Below are positions 16,054 to 25,062 of a stretch of 46,515 nt of DNA, piece after piece. The stretch's first letter is position 1. Each line of letters starts with the position of its first letter. Both the position numbers and the translations under genes were made by a program. Source of the DNA: JBDUDR01 sp040002845 (GTDB taxonomy: Bacteria > Actinomycetota > Actinomycetes > Propionibacteriales > Nocardioidaceae); NCBI GenBank assembly GCA_040002845.1, contig JBDUDR010000005.1, positions 1 to 46,515 of the forward strand, in the 5' to 3' direction. The notes beneath the pieces were generated by a model. The model worked only from the letters and a program-made list of their open reading frames with translations. It had not been told where the DNA came from and ran no database searches.

Positions 16054-16736
16054 TGGGCCTCCTCGAGCTGGCTGACATCGAGCTGGTCATCGGCGCCCGG
16101 CAGATCCTCCACCCGATGAGCCTGCAATTTCGCGCCGGCGAGGTGACAGCCGTACGCGGACCGTCGGGGTCCGGCAAGACCACCCTGCTCTCGGTGGCCG
16201 GCGGACTGCTCCAGCCGACCCATGGCGCGACGTCGTACGAGGGCAGGCCTCTGTGGCAGGGTGACGGCGACCCTCGTCCCGAGGTGGCCTTCATCCTGCA
16301 GGTGTACGGCTTGGTGCCGATCCTCTCGGCACGGGAGAACATCTCCGTCGCGCTCCGCGCACGAAGGGTTGCGCCCGAAGAGGCCGACGAGCGCGCGGAC
16401 GCCGAGCTGGCCCGGGTCCACATCGGGGATCTCGGTGACCGCCAGATCGAGGAGCTTTCCGGGGGTCAGATGCAACGCGTCGCCTGTGCGCGGGCGTTTG
16501 CTGTCGATGCCGTGATCCTGCTCGCCGACGAGCCCACGAGCGAGCTCGACGAGTTCAACCGTGAGCTCGTGATGTCTCTGCTGCACGAGGAGGCTGCGCG
16601 GGGTGCGATCGTGGTGGTCGCGAGCCACGATCCGGCAGTCGTCGACGCGTCTGACCGTCACGTCACTCTCGACGAAGGCCGTCTGACAGACCACGTCCAA
16701 CCGGTGCACGCCGCGCGGCGGGGCCGGGTCTGGTAA
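16053..16736 (+). CDS. ABC transporter ATPase (MacB/LolD-like)
   Basis: A 227-residue ATPase of a single ABC domain: Walker A GPSGSGKTT (36-44), Q-loop in FILQVYGLVP, signature LSGGQ (135-139), Walker B VILLADEPT (154-162) and H-loop VVASHDP. It is a distinct paralogue of the preceding ATPase, not a recent duplicate. The two may work as a heterodimer, each contacting one of the two permeases. Translation is coupled to the upstream gene; the permease starts 12 bp downstream. Confidence 0.93.
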   Translation: MGLLELADIELVIGARQILHPMSLQFRAGEVTAVRGPSGSGKTTLLSVAGGLLQPTHGATSYEGRPLWQGDGDPRPEVAFILQVYGLVPILSARENISVALRARRVAPEEADERADAELARVHIGDLGDRQIEELSGGQMQRVACARAFAVDAVILLADEPTSELDEFNRELVMSLLHEEAARGAIVVVASHDPAVVDASDRHVTLDEGRLTDHVQPVHAARRGRVW

Positions 16737-16748
16737 CGCGAAGCCACG

Positions 16749-19097
16749 ATGGTCACGCTTCGAGGAATCCGTGCGCGGTCAGGTCAGTCGCTCGCTCTGT
16801 TCGTGATGGGCACCCTCACGATGGCCGGCTGCATCGTTGCCGTCGGCTACAGCCGGGCGACCCATGCCTCCGTCGGCTCGGCGGGCGCGCTGCTGCTGCT
16901 CGCGGTCGTCGCACTCGCCGGGCAAGGTGCCGCCTCGGTGCGTGCCCGGCGGTCCGAGATCGCGCTCGCCCAGCTGCGCGGAGGCCATGGGCTCGCGCTG
17001 CTGCGACGGGCCGTCACTGAACCGTCGGTGATTCTGCTGGTCGCGGCCGTGGCGGGTGTCGCCGTCGGCCGGGTCGTCGCCCGTGGCGCCGTGCACCGGT
17101 GGGTGGGTGATGACGCCACCTTCGAGATGACGAGAGCCGAGTGGGCAACGGCGGCGGCCGTGCTGGTGGTCAGCGTCGCGGTGGTGGTTGTGGTGAGCTG
17201 GCACACGGCCTACGAACCGCTCACGGCCAAGCTGGCCGGTCTTGATCGACCACGCCCGACGACTACGGCGGGGCTGTTGCTTGGCCTGCTTACGCTCATG
17301 GGCGCTCTGGTGTCGGTATATCAGGCGCGCCAACTCGGCGTCCGGCACGCGGACTGGGTGAGTTTCCTCAGCCCTGCCTTGGTCGGGTTGGCTGCAGGAC
17401 AGATCGGGATCTGGTCGGTCGCCATCTTGTCGCAGCTCGCGATGGGTTTTCCGAGGCTGAACGGGAGCCTTCGGTGGTTCCTTACCCTCCGTCGGCTGAC
17501 CCGGCGGTCCGACAGCACTGCCTTGATCCGCATCGTGGTTGCCGCAGTGGTCGTGGCCGGCGTGGCCGCTAGCGCGTGGGTAGGGTCGGGATCCTGGCGG
17601 GATCAGACCGCGCGCATCGAGACGGGTGGGCCGGTCGCATTCGAGGTGCCGACCGGGGGATTACAGGCATATGCGGCCTCTCACCAGGCCGATCCGCACG
17701 GCCGTTGGCTGATGGCAATCTCCGCCTCGCCTGACCCATCCGGCGGTTCCTTTCGCGACATGTTTGTCGACACACCCCGCTGGGACCGTGTCGTGGGCAC
17801 GTTCTTCTCGGGCACTCCGGTGGCTGCGGTCTCACATGAGATCGGCTCGCTGGCGCAAGCGCCGGCGTTGCGTCCCGCCCGGGGGAGCACTTTCGCCGTG
17901 ACGTTCAGCGCCCAGTCGGTGCGGCGCGCATGGCCCACCGCCCGGATCGAGCGGACGCCGGCTTCTTGGCAGTTGGTTCCCCTGCTGTTCACCATCAGCT
18001 ACGTCGATTCGCAGGGCGACGGGGAGACCCTGCAGGTCCCACAGAACCCCGGCCGCAGGCCACGGTCGGTCCGGCCCGGAGGGGTGGGCTACTCGGCGTT
18101 GGTGCCTGGATGCGCGCGCGCATGCGCCCTCGAGAGCGTGCGCGTGCAGGGCCTGACCCACCAGGCGCCGCTTCACGTCACGAACATGTCCTTCGCCGAT
18201 TCCCAGCTGATCCCCGGCGATGCCGCCGACATGGTGCTGTCGAGGGAGCACACCATCGTCCGGGCCGTGCCCTCGAGAGGTGGCTTGGACCTGTGGCTGA
18301 CAACGCCGTACGAGTCGCGGGTGCTGCTCGACTGGAGCGATGACCCGGTACCGGCCGCTCTCGTGACGCCCGGGCTGCGCCTGGAGAGGGCCGGCGGCCA
18401 ACCTCAGGCCTACGGGCCGGACGGCGACCCACATCCGGTCCGGATCGCGGGACAGGTTCCCGCCCTGCCCCTGCTCGGTCGGTCCGGGCTGCTGCTTGAC
18501 CTCGGTACGGCGCTGCGGGGGGCCGGGGGGCAGCTCCCGGACACCGAGACCGTCGTGGTCGCCCGTGCTGACACACCCGTCCGCGTTCTGCACGAACTCT
18601 CCTCGACGGGGGCGGTCGGAAGAAAGCTCACCTTCGGGCAGGTCCTGACCGATATAGACCGCACCAGAACCGCTCAAGGTGCGGTGCTGTACGGGCTCAT
18701 CGCGGTCTTCGGGTTGCTCATCGCCGCGATCAGCGTCGCATCGTCAACGGTCGAGCAACGGCGGGAGCGCCGTGTCGAGGCGGCCTCCCTGCGTGTCGTG
18801 GGCGTCGACGTCGCCGACGTGGCGGGTGGCTACCGCGCCGAGGCCGAGGGGCTCGGGGCAGCGGTTACCGTGGTGGCCGGAGTGGCCGTGTGGATCGGAT
18901 GCCGCGCGCTGCTCCCCGTCCTCCCGCTGGTGGAACCGGGCCGGTTCGGGCTGCTGTTCGATGCGACGCCGAGGGGGGACCTGGTGGCGGGCCTCGCGGT
19001 CGCGGCCGGGACCTTCGTGACCCTGGTCATCTTCCTGGGCTTCCGTTTGGTGGGGCGGTCCTCGCCGCCCAGCGTGCTGCGGGCCGAGGACCGATGA
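16749..19097 (+). CDS. Large FtsX-like ABC permease 1
   Basis: A 782-residue membrane protein. The first 280 residues hold about six helices; a long extracytoplasmic region follows (about 285-640), then the three-helix FtsX-like end (VLYGLIAVFGLLIAAISVASS, a helix near LGAAVTVVAGVAVWIG and LVAGLAVAAGTFVTLVIFLG). The ectodomain shares a GRWLMAISAS...RDMFVDTPRW pattern with the second ectodomain of permease 2. Compared with permease 2, it lacks the large loop between helices 1 and 2. It overlaps permease 2 by 4 bp (ATGA). Substrate unknown. Confidence 0.9.
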   Translation: MVTLRGIRARSGQSLALFVMGTLTMAGCIVAVGYSRATHASVGSAGALLLLAVVALAGQGAASVRARRSEIALAQLRGGHGLALLRRAVTEPSVILLVAAVAGVAVGRVVARGAVHRWVGDDATFEMTRAEWATAAAVLVVSVAVVVVVSWHTAYEPLTAKLAGLDRPRPTTTAGLLLGLLTLMGALVSVYQARQLGVRHADWVSFLSPALVGLAAGQIGIWSVAILSQLAMGFPRLNGSLRWFLTLRRLTRRSDSTALIRIVVAAVVVAGVAASAWVGSGSWRDQTARIETGGPVAFEVPTGGLQAYAASHQADPHGRWLMAISASPDPSGGSFRDMFVDTPRWDRVVGTFFSGTPVAAVSHEIGSLAQAPALRPARGSTFAVTFSAQSVRRAWPTARIERTPASWQLVPLLFTISYVDSQGDGETLQVPQNPGRRPRSVRPGGVGYSALVPGCARACALESVRVQGLTHQAPLHVTNMSFADSQLIPGDAADMVLSREHTIVRAVPSRGGLDLWLTTPYESRVLLDWSDDPVPAALVTPGLRLERAGGQPQAYGPDGDPHPVRIAGQVPALPLLGRSGLLLDLGTALRGAGGQLPDTETVVVARADTPVRVLHELSSTGAVGRKLTFGQVLTDIDRTRTAQGAVLYGLIAVFGLLIAAISVASSTVEQRRERRVEAASLRVVGVDVADVAGGYRAEAEGLGAAVTVVAGVAVWIGCRALLPVLPLVEPGRFGLLFDATPRGDLVAGLAVAAGTFVTLVIFLGFRLVGRSSPPSVLRAEDR

Positions 19098-22000
19098 AGG
19101 GCACCCTCTCCACCCTTGTATCCCTCATTGGTGTCGGGCTCCGTGGGCTCCGGTCACGGATGCTCCTCACGGCTGGCTCAGTGCTCCTCGCGGCCATCGC
19201 GGTGGCAGCCGCCGTGGTGGGACCGATGTACCAGTCAGCCTCCGCATCCTCGTACGTCGTCACCAGGCTCCGCGCGGAGCCCAACTTCGTAACCGGCCTG
19301 ACATTCGACTACGCACCGGAAGCGCGGGTGAACAGCGCACGAGCGGACCAGCAGGCCCTGCGCGCGATCGACCCGAGGGCGGTCAGGCAGTTCCGAGCTC
19401 CGGAGCGTTCCCTGTGGGCTCGCCGGCTGCCCGTAACGACGTGGTCCACCCCCGGGCCACCCCTCGCGACGCTGCTCGCCGAGCCGGGGATCTGCAGTCG
19501 GCTCGTCGTGACGGGTCGTTGCCCCAGCAGCGCCGGGGAGATGCTGTTGCTCGAGTCGGACGCGGCGTACACGCACACTCACGTGGGCGACCGGGTCGAC
19601 GTCGACGGCTTGTCGCGACCGCTCAGGATGGTTGGGACGTATCGGTTGCCGACAACCAGAGTCGGTTTGTTCAACACCACCAGATTCACGAGCGTGCCGT
19701 CGCACGGGACGCCTAACGGTCCCACGCCCTATTTTCCGGCACCGTTCGTCGTCGACCCTTCGACGATGACGGGCCTGGCTCCCGGCCAGTTGTTCGTCCG
19801 GATGGACTACCGGCTGCTAGTCCTGCCCAGCACGACACTCGACAACCTTCGACAGGCGGCGCACGAGGTCTCGCGACTACCTGCGCTACTGGCCTCGTAC
19901 GATGCCGTCGGCTCCCTGACCTTGGAGCCGGGGAACGCGCTGAGGTCAGTTGTCGGCGAGGCGGACGCGCGCAGCCACACTGCGGAGCAGACCGTGACGC
20001 CTGCCGTGGTGTCGCTCATCCTGGTCGCTCTGGTCCTTCTCGGACGGTTGCTGTCCGCCGCGATGGGCCTGCGCCAGCCCGAACTTGCTCTCGCCTCTCT
20101 CCGGGGGATGGACAGGCGTCAACTGTGGGTGCTCGGGATCTTCGAACCGGTGCTGATGCTCGCGGTGTCCACGCCTGTCGGTATGGCATTGGGATATCTC
20201 GCGGGACGCGTGCTCGCTGCCGCCTGGCTGGTGCCCGGGCTCCCGGTCGAGTTCGGGATGACCAGCGTCTGGTTCGCCGTCGGTGTCCTGACGGCGAGCC
20301 TAGGCGTGGCCGCTCTGACCGTGCGGGCCGCCACTGCGGAACCGCTCAGCGTCCAGATCTCGAGCGTCCGCCGGCCGACCCGGTCCGGCCGTTGGGTTGT
20401 GCTCCTCCGGCTCACCCTGATCGCCGCCGCGGTTGCGATGTTGGGCGGAACCTTGTGGTCCGGCCACCGATCCAAGCCCACCATCGTCGACCTCCTGCTG
20501 CCGGTCCTGCTGGCCGTGGCGGCAGGCTTGATGACGACCCTCGCGGCTGCGACCGCCGCGCGCTGGTGGGCCAACCGGTCCGCACGCCGAAGAGGTGTGG
20601 CCGGCTACGTCGCCTCACGCACGATCGCCCGCCGACGGGAGGGAACCTTGGTGGTACTGCCGTTGACGGCAGCGCTCGCAATTGCCGTTTTCGCCGCTGG
20701 TATCTACCAGACCGCGGCCAACTGGCGAGCCAGCGACGCGGCAACGATGGTCGGTGCCGACACGGCGTTCCAGGTGAGGTTCCCACTGTCACAAGCCGTC
20801 AGCCTTACCCACCGGCTCGACCCGAACGGAAATTGGCTGATGGCCGTTGGAGCCAATTCAGACACAAACGGACCCAAGGTCATCGTCGACGCACCCCGGC
20901 TTCCACGGGTAGCCGTCTGGCCCAGCTCCTGGACGGGGGGCCTGAGTGTCAGACAGGTTGCACGGGAGCTTTCGCCGGTCCGCCCGACGCTGACCCTGGT
21001 CGGACGACGCATCCAGATGACGGCCGGCAACGGCGTCAGTGGGGACCACGCCAAGATCTTGGTGAGCATCGACATCGTGGCGCCATCCGGCCGGGCCAGC
21101 CACATCTACCTCGGGCCCTACCCGCACGGGCAGACAACAGCCAGCGCCTCGATGCCCTGCCAATCCCGCTGCGAGGTCACCGGGTTGACCGTCAGCGCGC
21201 CCACCACAAACGGCGAGGCGATGCAGGGAACCTTCACGATCAGCCAGGTCCGGGTTGACGGGGCACCGATGCCGTACGTCACTCGCATCGGATGGCGTGG
21301 CGTTGCCGACCCCAGGTTTATCTACGGCGCGCCATCGGTGGACAGCACCCACGTCGCTGGATCCACCCTGACCGTCCAGCTTGACTCCCATGGCCGACCG
21401 GTCGTCGCGATGCTGACCCCTCGGGACGTGCCACCCGTGCTGCCGGTCCTCATGGGCCGGACTGCACAGCCCCATGTCGTGGCCAGGCACGGAGACGACC
21501 TGACCGTGGCGACGTCCGTGGGCGTCAACGTCGACGTCCGTCCCGTCGGGACTACCGAGTCAATGCCGGTCTTGGGGCCGGCGGCGATGCTCGTGGACGA
21601 CACCATGTATACCCGTGCGAACCTGATAATCGACGCCGACACAAAGGTCTCCATCCTCGCGAGGTCGGACACCCCGCAGAACATCCTCAAGGAGCTGGCC
21701 GCCCACGGAATCACCCAACGGACCACCTTGAAACAGGTTCGCCACACACTCGACCAGGATCCTTACGCGCTCGCCCTGAACCTTTACCTCGTCGTCACCG
21801 TCATCGTGATCCTGCTTGCGTTCGCCGGCCTCGCGGCCAACATGGCCATCCAGATACCGGCTCGCCGCCGGGATGCCGCTTCCCTTCGCGTCGTTGGTTT
21901 ACGGCGGCGCTCCATTGTCACCTCGGTCGCTTCAGAGTTCACTGTCGTCTTGGGCGCCGCGGCCGTCGCCGGCATCCTCGCGGGCGCACTGTCGCAGTAC

Positions 22001-22192
22001 GTCGTGGTCCGCACCATCACGCTGGGGTACGCGGACAGCATCCTCACGCCGAGAGTTCTGCCCTCACTCAACCTCACGGCAGTGGCCGCTCTACTCGCTG
22101 TCGCACTCGCGGTTCTGCTGTGTCTGGCGGTCCTCCTCGGAGGCCTCACCATCCGTGGCGCCCGCACCGCCACTCTCAGGGAGAATCTGTGA
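19094..22192 (+). CDS. Giant FtsX-like ABC permease 2
   Basis: A 1032-residue membrane protein, with two ectodomain/FtsX modules: helix 1 (about 20-45), ectodomain 1 (50-300), a helix bundle (about 310-510), ectodomain 2 (about 550-870) and three terminal helices (LALNLYLVVTVIVILLAFAGL and two more). Ectodomain 2 shares the pattern GNWLMAVGAN followed by VIVDAPRLPRV with permease 1, and both contain a CxxxC pair (CQSRC here, CARAC there) before LTV or LTH segments. These permeases usually work in MacB-like mechanotransmission or lipid/peptide export; no substrate can be named. The start is fixed by the 4-bp overlap with permease 1. Confidence 0.9.
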   Translation: MKGTLSTLVSLIGVGLRGLRSRMLLTAGSVLLAAIAVAAAVVGPMYQSASASSYVVTRLRAEPNFVTGLTFDYAPEARVNSARADQQALRAIDPRAVRQFRAPERSLWARRLPVTTWSTPGPPLATLLAEPGICSRLVVTGRCPSSAGEMLLLESDAAYTHTHVGDRVDVDGLSRPLRMVGTYRLPTTRVGLFNTTRFTSVPSHGTPNGPTPYFPAPFVVDPSTMTGLAPGQLFVRMDYRLLVLPSTTLDNLRQAAHEVSRLPALLASYDAVGSLTLEPGNALRSVVGEADARSHTAEQTVTPAVVSLILVALVLLGRLLSAAMGLRQPELALASLRGMDRRQLWVLGIFEPVLMLAVSTPVGMALGYLAGRVLAAAWLVPGLPVEFGMTSVWFAVGVLTASLGVAALTVRAATAEPLSVQISSVRRPTRSGRWVVLLRLTLIAAAVAMLGGTLWSGHRSKPTIVDLLLPVLLAVAAGLMTTLAAATAARWWANRSARRRGVAGYVASRTIARRREGTLVVLPLTAALAIAVFAAGIYQTAANWRASDAATMVGADTAFQVRFPLSQAVSLTHRLDPNGNWLMAVGANSDTNGPKVIVDAPRLPRVAVWPSSWTGGLSVRQVARELSPVRPTLTLVGRRIQMTAGNGVSGDHAKILVSIDIVAPSGRASHIYLGPYPHGQTTASASMPCQSRCEVTGLTVSAPTTNGEAMQGTFTISQVRVDGAPMPYVTRIGWRGVADPRFIYGAPSVDSTHVAGSTLTVQLDSHGRPVVAMLTPRDVPPVLPVLMGRTAQPHVVARHGDDLTVATSVGVNVDVRPVGTTESMPVLGPAAMLVDDTMYTRANLIIDADTKVSILARSDTPQNILKELAAHGITQRTTLKQVRHTLDQDPYALALNLYLVVTVIVILLAFAGLAANMAIQIPARRRDAASLRVVGLRRRSIVTSVASEFTVVLGAAAVAGILAGALSQYVVVRTITLGYADSILTPRVLPSLNLTAVAALLAVALAVLLCLAVLLGGLTIRGARTATLRENL

Positions 22193-22466
22193 GCCCGCTC
22201 ACAGGGCGAGCAAGCAACTGCCACCACATGCTTGCGTCCGCCAACCCGTGCGCAATAGAGGCTGTCGCGCACACCACACGCTGATGAGAGCGCCGCAAGA
22301 CCGCCGATCCCGGTCGGGCATCGCAAAATGCGACGTACCGGTAGTCGGCCGGGTGGCGGGACAGCATTACCGTCACACTTAATGGCAGAGCCAGCCCTGC
22401 GGACGTTGCGCCCAGGGCTCGGCCTTCAACGGTTGGACAGCACTCCCGCGAGTAACGTCACGACAT
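22193..22466. other. Gap between ABC permease and guaB1, holding rearranged repeat modules
   Basis: 274 bp without a gene. 22229-22275 is an inverted copy of the terminal module of tandem unit 2, reading GCTTGCGTCC then GCAATAGAGGCTGTCGC; then ACGCTGATGAGAGCG matches the decayed middle hairpin, followed by core copy D. The promoter of guaB1 must lie within 22393-22466. Confidence 0.75.
22317..22392 (+). repeat. 75-bp core repeat, copy D
   Basis: Starts GGCATCGCAAAATGCGACG and ends CCGTCACACTTAATGGCAG. It is 125 bp after the permease 2 stop codon, in the same orientation as copies A and B and opposite to copy C. Confidence 0.88.
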
Positions 22467-23924
22467 GTGAGATTCCTCAACGACCTCACGCCGCCGTACG
22501 ACCTGACGTACAGCGACGTGTTCATGGTGCCGGCACGCTCGGCAGTCATCTCACGCGGCGACGTCGACCTCACGACACCCGACGACGTCGGTACGACGAT
22601 CCCGATCGCGGTTGCGAACATGACCGCGGTGTCTGGTCGCCGGATGGCAGAGACCGTCGCCCGGCGGGGCGGGATCGCGATCATCCCGCAAGACATTCCG
22701 CTCGACGTCGTCGCCAAGACCATTCGCCGTGTGAAGGCCGCCCATGCCGTTTTCGACACCCCCATCACGGTTTCTCCGTCCACTACGGTCGGCGAGGTGC
22801 TCGCGTTGATCACCAAGCGCTCGCACGGTGCGGCAGTCGTGATGGACGACGGGCGCCCCGTCGGCGTCGTGACCGAGCACGACTGTTCCGGGGTGGACCG
22901 GTTCACACAGGCGCAGATGGTGATGACCGAAGACCTCCTCACCCTCGACGCAGCCGCGGATCCCGCGGCGATGTACGACGCCCTCGCGAGCCATCACCTC
23001 GACCTCGCACCGGTGATGAACGGCGACGTCATGGTGGGTGTCATGACCCGTAAGGGGGCCGTCCGCACGACTTTCTATCGCCCGGCGATCGACCCGGACG
23101 GACAGCTGCTCGTCGGCGCGGCCATCGGCATCAACGGCGACGTGTGCGGCAAGGCGAAGGAGCTGCTCGGTCACGGAGTGGGCGTGCTCGTCGTCGACAC
23201 CGCACATGGCCACCAGGACAAGATGATCGACGCCCTCGATGCCGTACGGGAGGTCCGCGACCGGGCTGCCGAGGGCTCCGACCGCCGGGTCCCCATCGTT
23301 GCCGGAAACGTCGTGTCGGCACATGGGACCGAGGAACTGGCGACCGCCGGGGCCGACATCGTCAAGGTCGGAGTCGGACCTGGCGCCATGTGCACGACGC
23401 GGATGATGACCGGCGTCGGGCGGCCGCAGTTCTCGGCCGTGTTGGAGTGCGCAGTTGCTGCCCGGGAGTCGGGAGCTCGGGTGTGGGCCGACGGCGGAGT
23501 GCGTCACCCGCGGGATGTGGCGCTGGCGCTCGCCGCCGGAGCGTCGAGTGTGATGATCGGATCCTGGTTCGCGGGCACCCACGAAAGTCCGGGAGACCTC
23601 ATGAGCAGTGGTGACGGCCTGCTTTACAAGGAGTCCTTCGGGATGGCCTCGGCGCGAGCCGTGGCCAACCGCACGCGGGACGCCGCAGGGTTCGAGCGGG
23701 CCCGGGCCGCGCTGTTCGAGGAGGGCATCAGCAGCTCCCGGATGTACCTCGACCCACTGCGCCCAGGGGTCGAGGACCTGATCGACATGATCAGCGCAGG
23801 TGTACGCAGCAGCGCGACGTACGCCGGGGCTCGCAACATCGCCGAGCTCCACGAACGCGCGGTGATCGGCGTGCAGAGCAGCGCGGGGTACGAAGAGGGC
23901 CGCCCGCTGCCGACGAGCTGGTAA
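22467..23924 (+). CDS. guaB1: GuaB1-type IMP dehydrogenase-related protein, probable GMP reductase
   Basis: A 485-residue TIM-barrel enzyme with inserted tandem CBS domains (about residues 95-205). The catalytic loop reads GVGPGAMCTTRMMTG with C309; the CBS part contains HGAAVVMDDGRPVGVVTEHDC. GuaB1 proteins have been shown in mycobacteria to reduce GMP to IMP, so a purine salvage role is likelier than IMP oxidation; this rests on family knowledge. The GTG start gives MRFLNDLTPPYDLTYSDVF, the usual N-terminus. It is preceded by the repeat region and followed 26 bp later by the LytTR regulator. Confidence 0.94.
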   Translation: MRFLNDLTPPYDLTYSDVFMVPARSAVISRGDVDLTTPDDVGTTIPIAVANMTAVSGRRMAETVARRGGIAIIPQDIPLDVVAKTIRRVKAAHAVFDTPITVSPSTTVGEVLALITKRSHGAAVVMDDGRPVGVVTEHDCSGVDRFTQAQMVMTEDLLTLDAAADPAAMYDALASHHLDLAPVMNGDVMVGVMTRKGAVRTTFYRPAIDPDGQLLVGAAIGINGDVCGKAKELLGHGVGVLVVDTAHGHQDKMIDALDAVREVRDRAAEGSDRRVPIVAGNVVSAHGTEELATAGADIVKVGVGPGAMCTTRMMTGVGRPQFSAVLECAVAARESGARVWADGGVRHPRDVALALAAGASSVMIGSWFAGTHESPGDLMSSGDGLLYKESFGMASARAVANRTRDAAGFERARAALFEEGISSSRMYLDPLRPGVEDLIDMISAGVRSSATYAGARNIAELHERAVIGVQSSAGYEEGRPLPTSW

Positions 23925-23950
23925 TCAGTCTGGGCGTAGTGTGGCAGGCC

Positions 23951-24688
23951 ATGCCGTTGCATGTGCTCGTCGTGGACGACGAGGCGCCGGCGTTGGCCGA
24001 GCTCGCGTACCTCCTCGAGCAGGACGACCGCATCGCGACGGTAGAGACGGCCGACTCAGCCGCCCAGGCCCTGCGGGCCCTCGAGGACGGCGAGTTCGAC
24101 GTCATCTTCCTGGACATCCACATGCCAGGGCTGTCGGGTCTCAACCTGGCTCGCGTACTGGCCAGGTTCAGCGCGCCGCCGCCCATCGTGTTCGTGACAG
24201 CCTACGAGCAGCACGCGGTTGAGGCGTTTGACCTGAGCGCCGTCGACTATGTGCTCAAACCGGTGCAGAAGTCGCGGCTGGCGGAGGCGGTCCGGCGGGT
24301 CAGCGAGACCTCGGAACAGGAGGCGCGGTCACCATTTGACGACGACCCGCTCATCCCCGTGGAGCTCGGCGGCGTCACGCGGTTCATTCGGCGCAGCGAT
24401 GTGCGCTATGCGGAGTCGCAGGGCGACTACGTACGTCTCCATACCGCCGCCGGTAGCCATCTGGTGCGGGTCTCACTCGCGATGCTGGAGGACCAGTGGC
24501 GAGACTCGGGTTTTGTACGCATCCACAGACAGCACCTGGTCGCCATCGCTCACATCAAGGAGATCCGGCTGGACTCGGGCCGATGCACCGTGCTGGTCGA
24601 TGACATCGAGCTGCCCGTCAGCCGACGGCATACCCGCGAGCTCCGTGACCTGCTGGTCAAAAACGCACAGTTGAAGGCTCCCTCGTGA
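23951..24688 (+). CDS. LytTR-family response regulator
   Basis: A 245-residue two-component regulator. Receiver domain: acidic DDE at 9-11, phospho-acceptor D55 (FLDIHMPG), T/K positions in FVTAYEQH and VLKPVQK. The DNA-binding LytTR domain covers about 130-240, with YAESQGDYVRLHT, FVRIHRQHLVAI and ELPVSRRHTREL. It should control the symporter operon that it heads. Its likely kinase is the LytS-type gene at 13687, 9 kb upstream. ATG 23951 was chosen; a GTG at 23939 is possible. Its stop overlaps the next start (GTGA). Confidence 0.94.
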   Translation: MPLHVLVVDDEAPALAELAYLLEQDDRIATVETADSAAQALRALEDGEFDVIFLDIHMPGLSGLNLARVLARFSAPPPIVFVTAYEQHAVEAFDLSAVDYVLKPVQKSRLAEAVRRVSETSEQEARSPFDDDPLIPVELGGVTRFIRRSDVRYAESQGDYVRLHTAAGSHLVRVSLAMLEDQWRDSGFVRIHRQHLVAIAHIKEIRLDSGRCTVLVDDIELPVSRRHTRELRDLLVKNAQLKAPS

Positions 24689-25062
24689 ACCAGCCGGGCT
24701 CCGGTGACCGGGTCCGAGTCACCAGGCCGGCAGGGGCCAGCACCCGTCCGCGTCATATCGAGGTCGTCCGGGAGATCGATGCGCAGACGCCGCTCGGCGA
24801 GATTTACATGCGGTCGTTGATGCGCAGCCAGCTCCGGCTCGCCTTCGTCGTGCTCGCCGTGCTGATCTTGACGTTGGGAGCCCTGCCGCTGGTGTTCGCG
24901 GTGGTGCCGGGGTCCCGCGAGGCTCACTTGCTCGGGTTGCCACTGCCCTGGCTGTTGCTCGGCGTGCTGGTCTATCCGGCGCTGCTCGGACTTGGCTGGT
25001 TCTACGTACGCCAGGCCGAACGCAACGAGCATGACTTCACCGACCTGGTGGATCGGCCGTGA
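24685..25062 (+). CDS. Two-helix membrane protein accompanying the symporter (DUF485-like position)
   Basis: A 125-residue protein with a polar N-terminus and two helices (LAFVVLAVLILTLGALPLVF and LLLGVLVYPALLGLGWFYV), then a short tail YVRQAERNEHDFTDLVDRP. The position before an ActP-like symporter and the YVRxAExxE tail suit the DUF485/YjcH-MctB type of small subunit, though sequence identity to it was not tested. It overlaps both neighbours by 4 bp, so all three are co-translated. Confidence 0.85.
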   Translation: MNQPGSGDRVRVTRPAGASTRPRHIEVVREIDAQTPLGEIYMRSLMRSQLRLAFVVLAVLILTLGALPLVFAVVPGSREAHLLGLPLPWLLLGVLVYPALLGLGWFYVRQAERNEHDFTDLVDRP

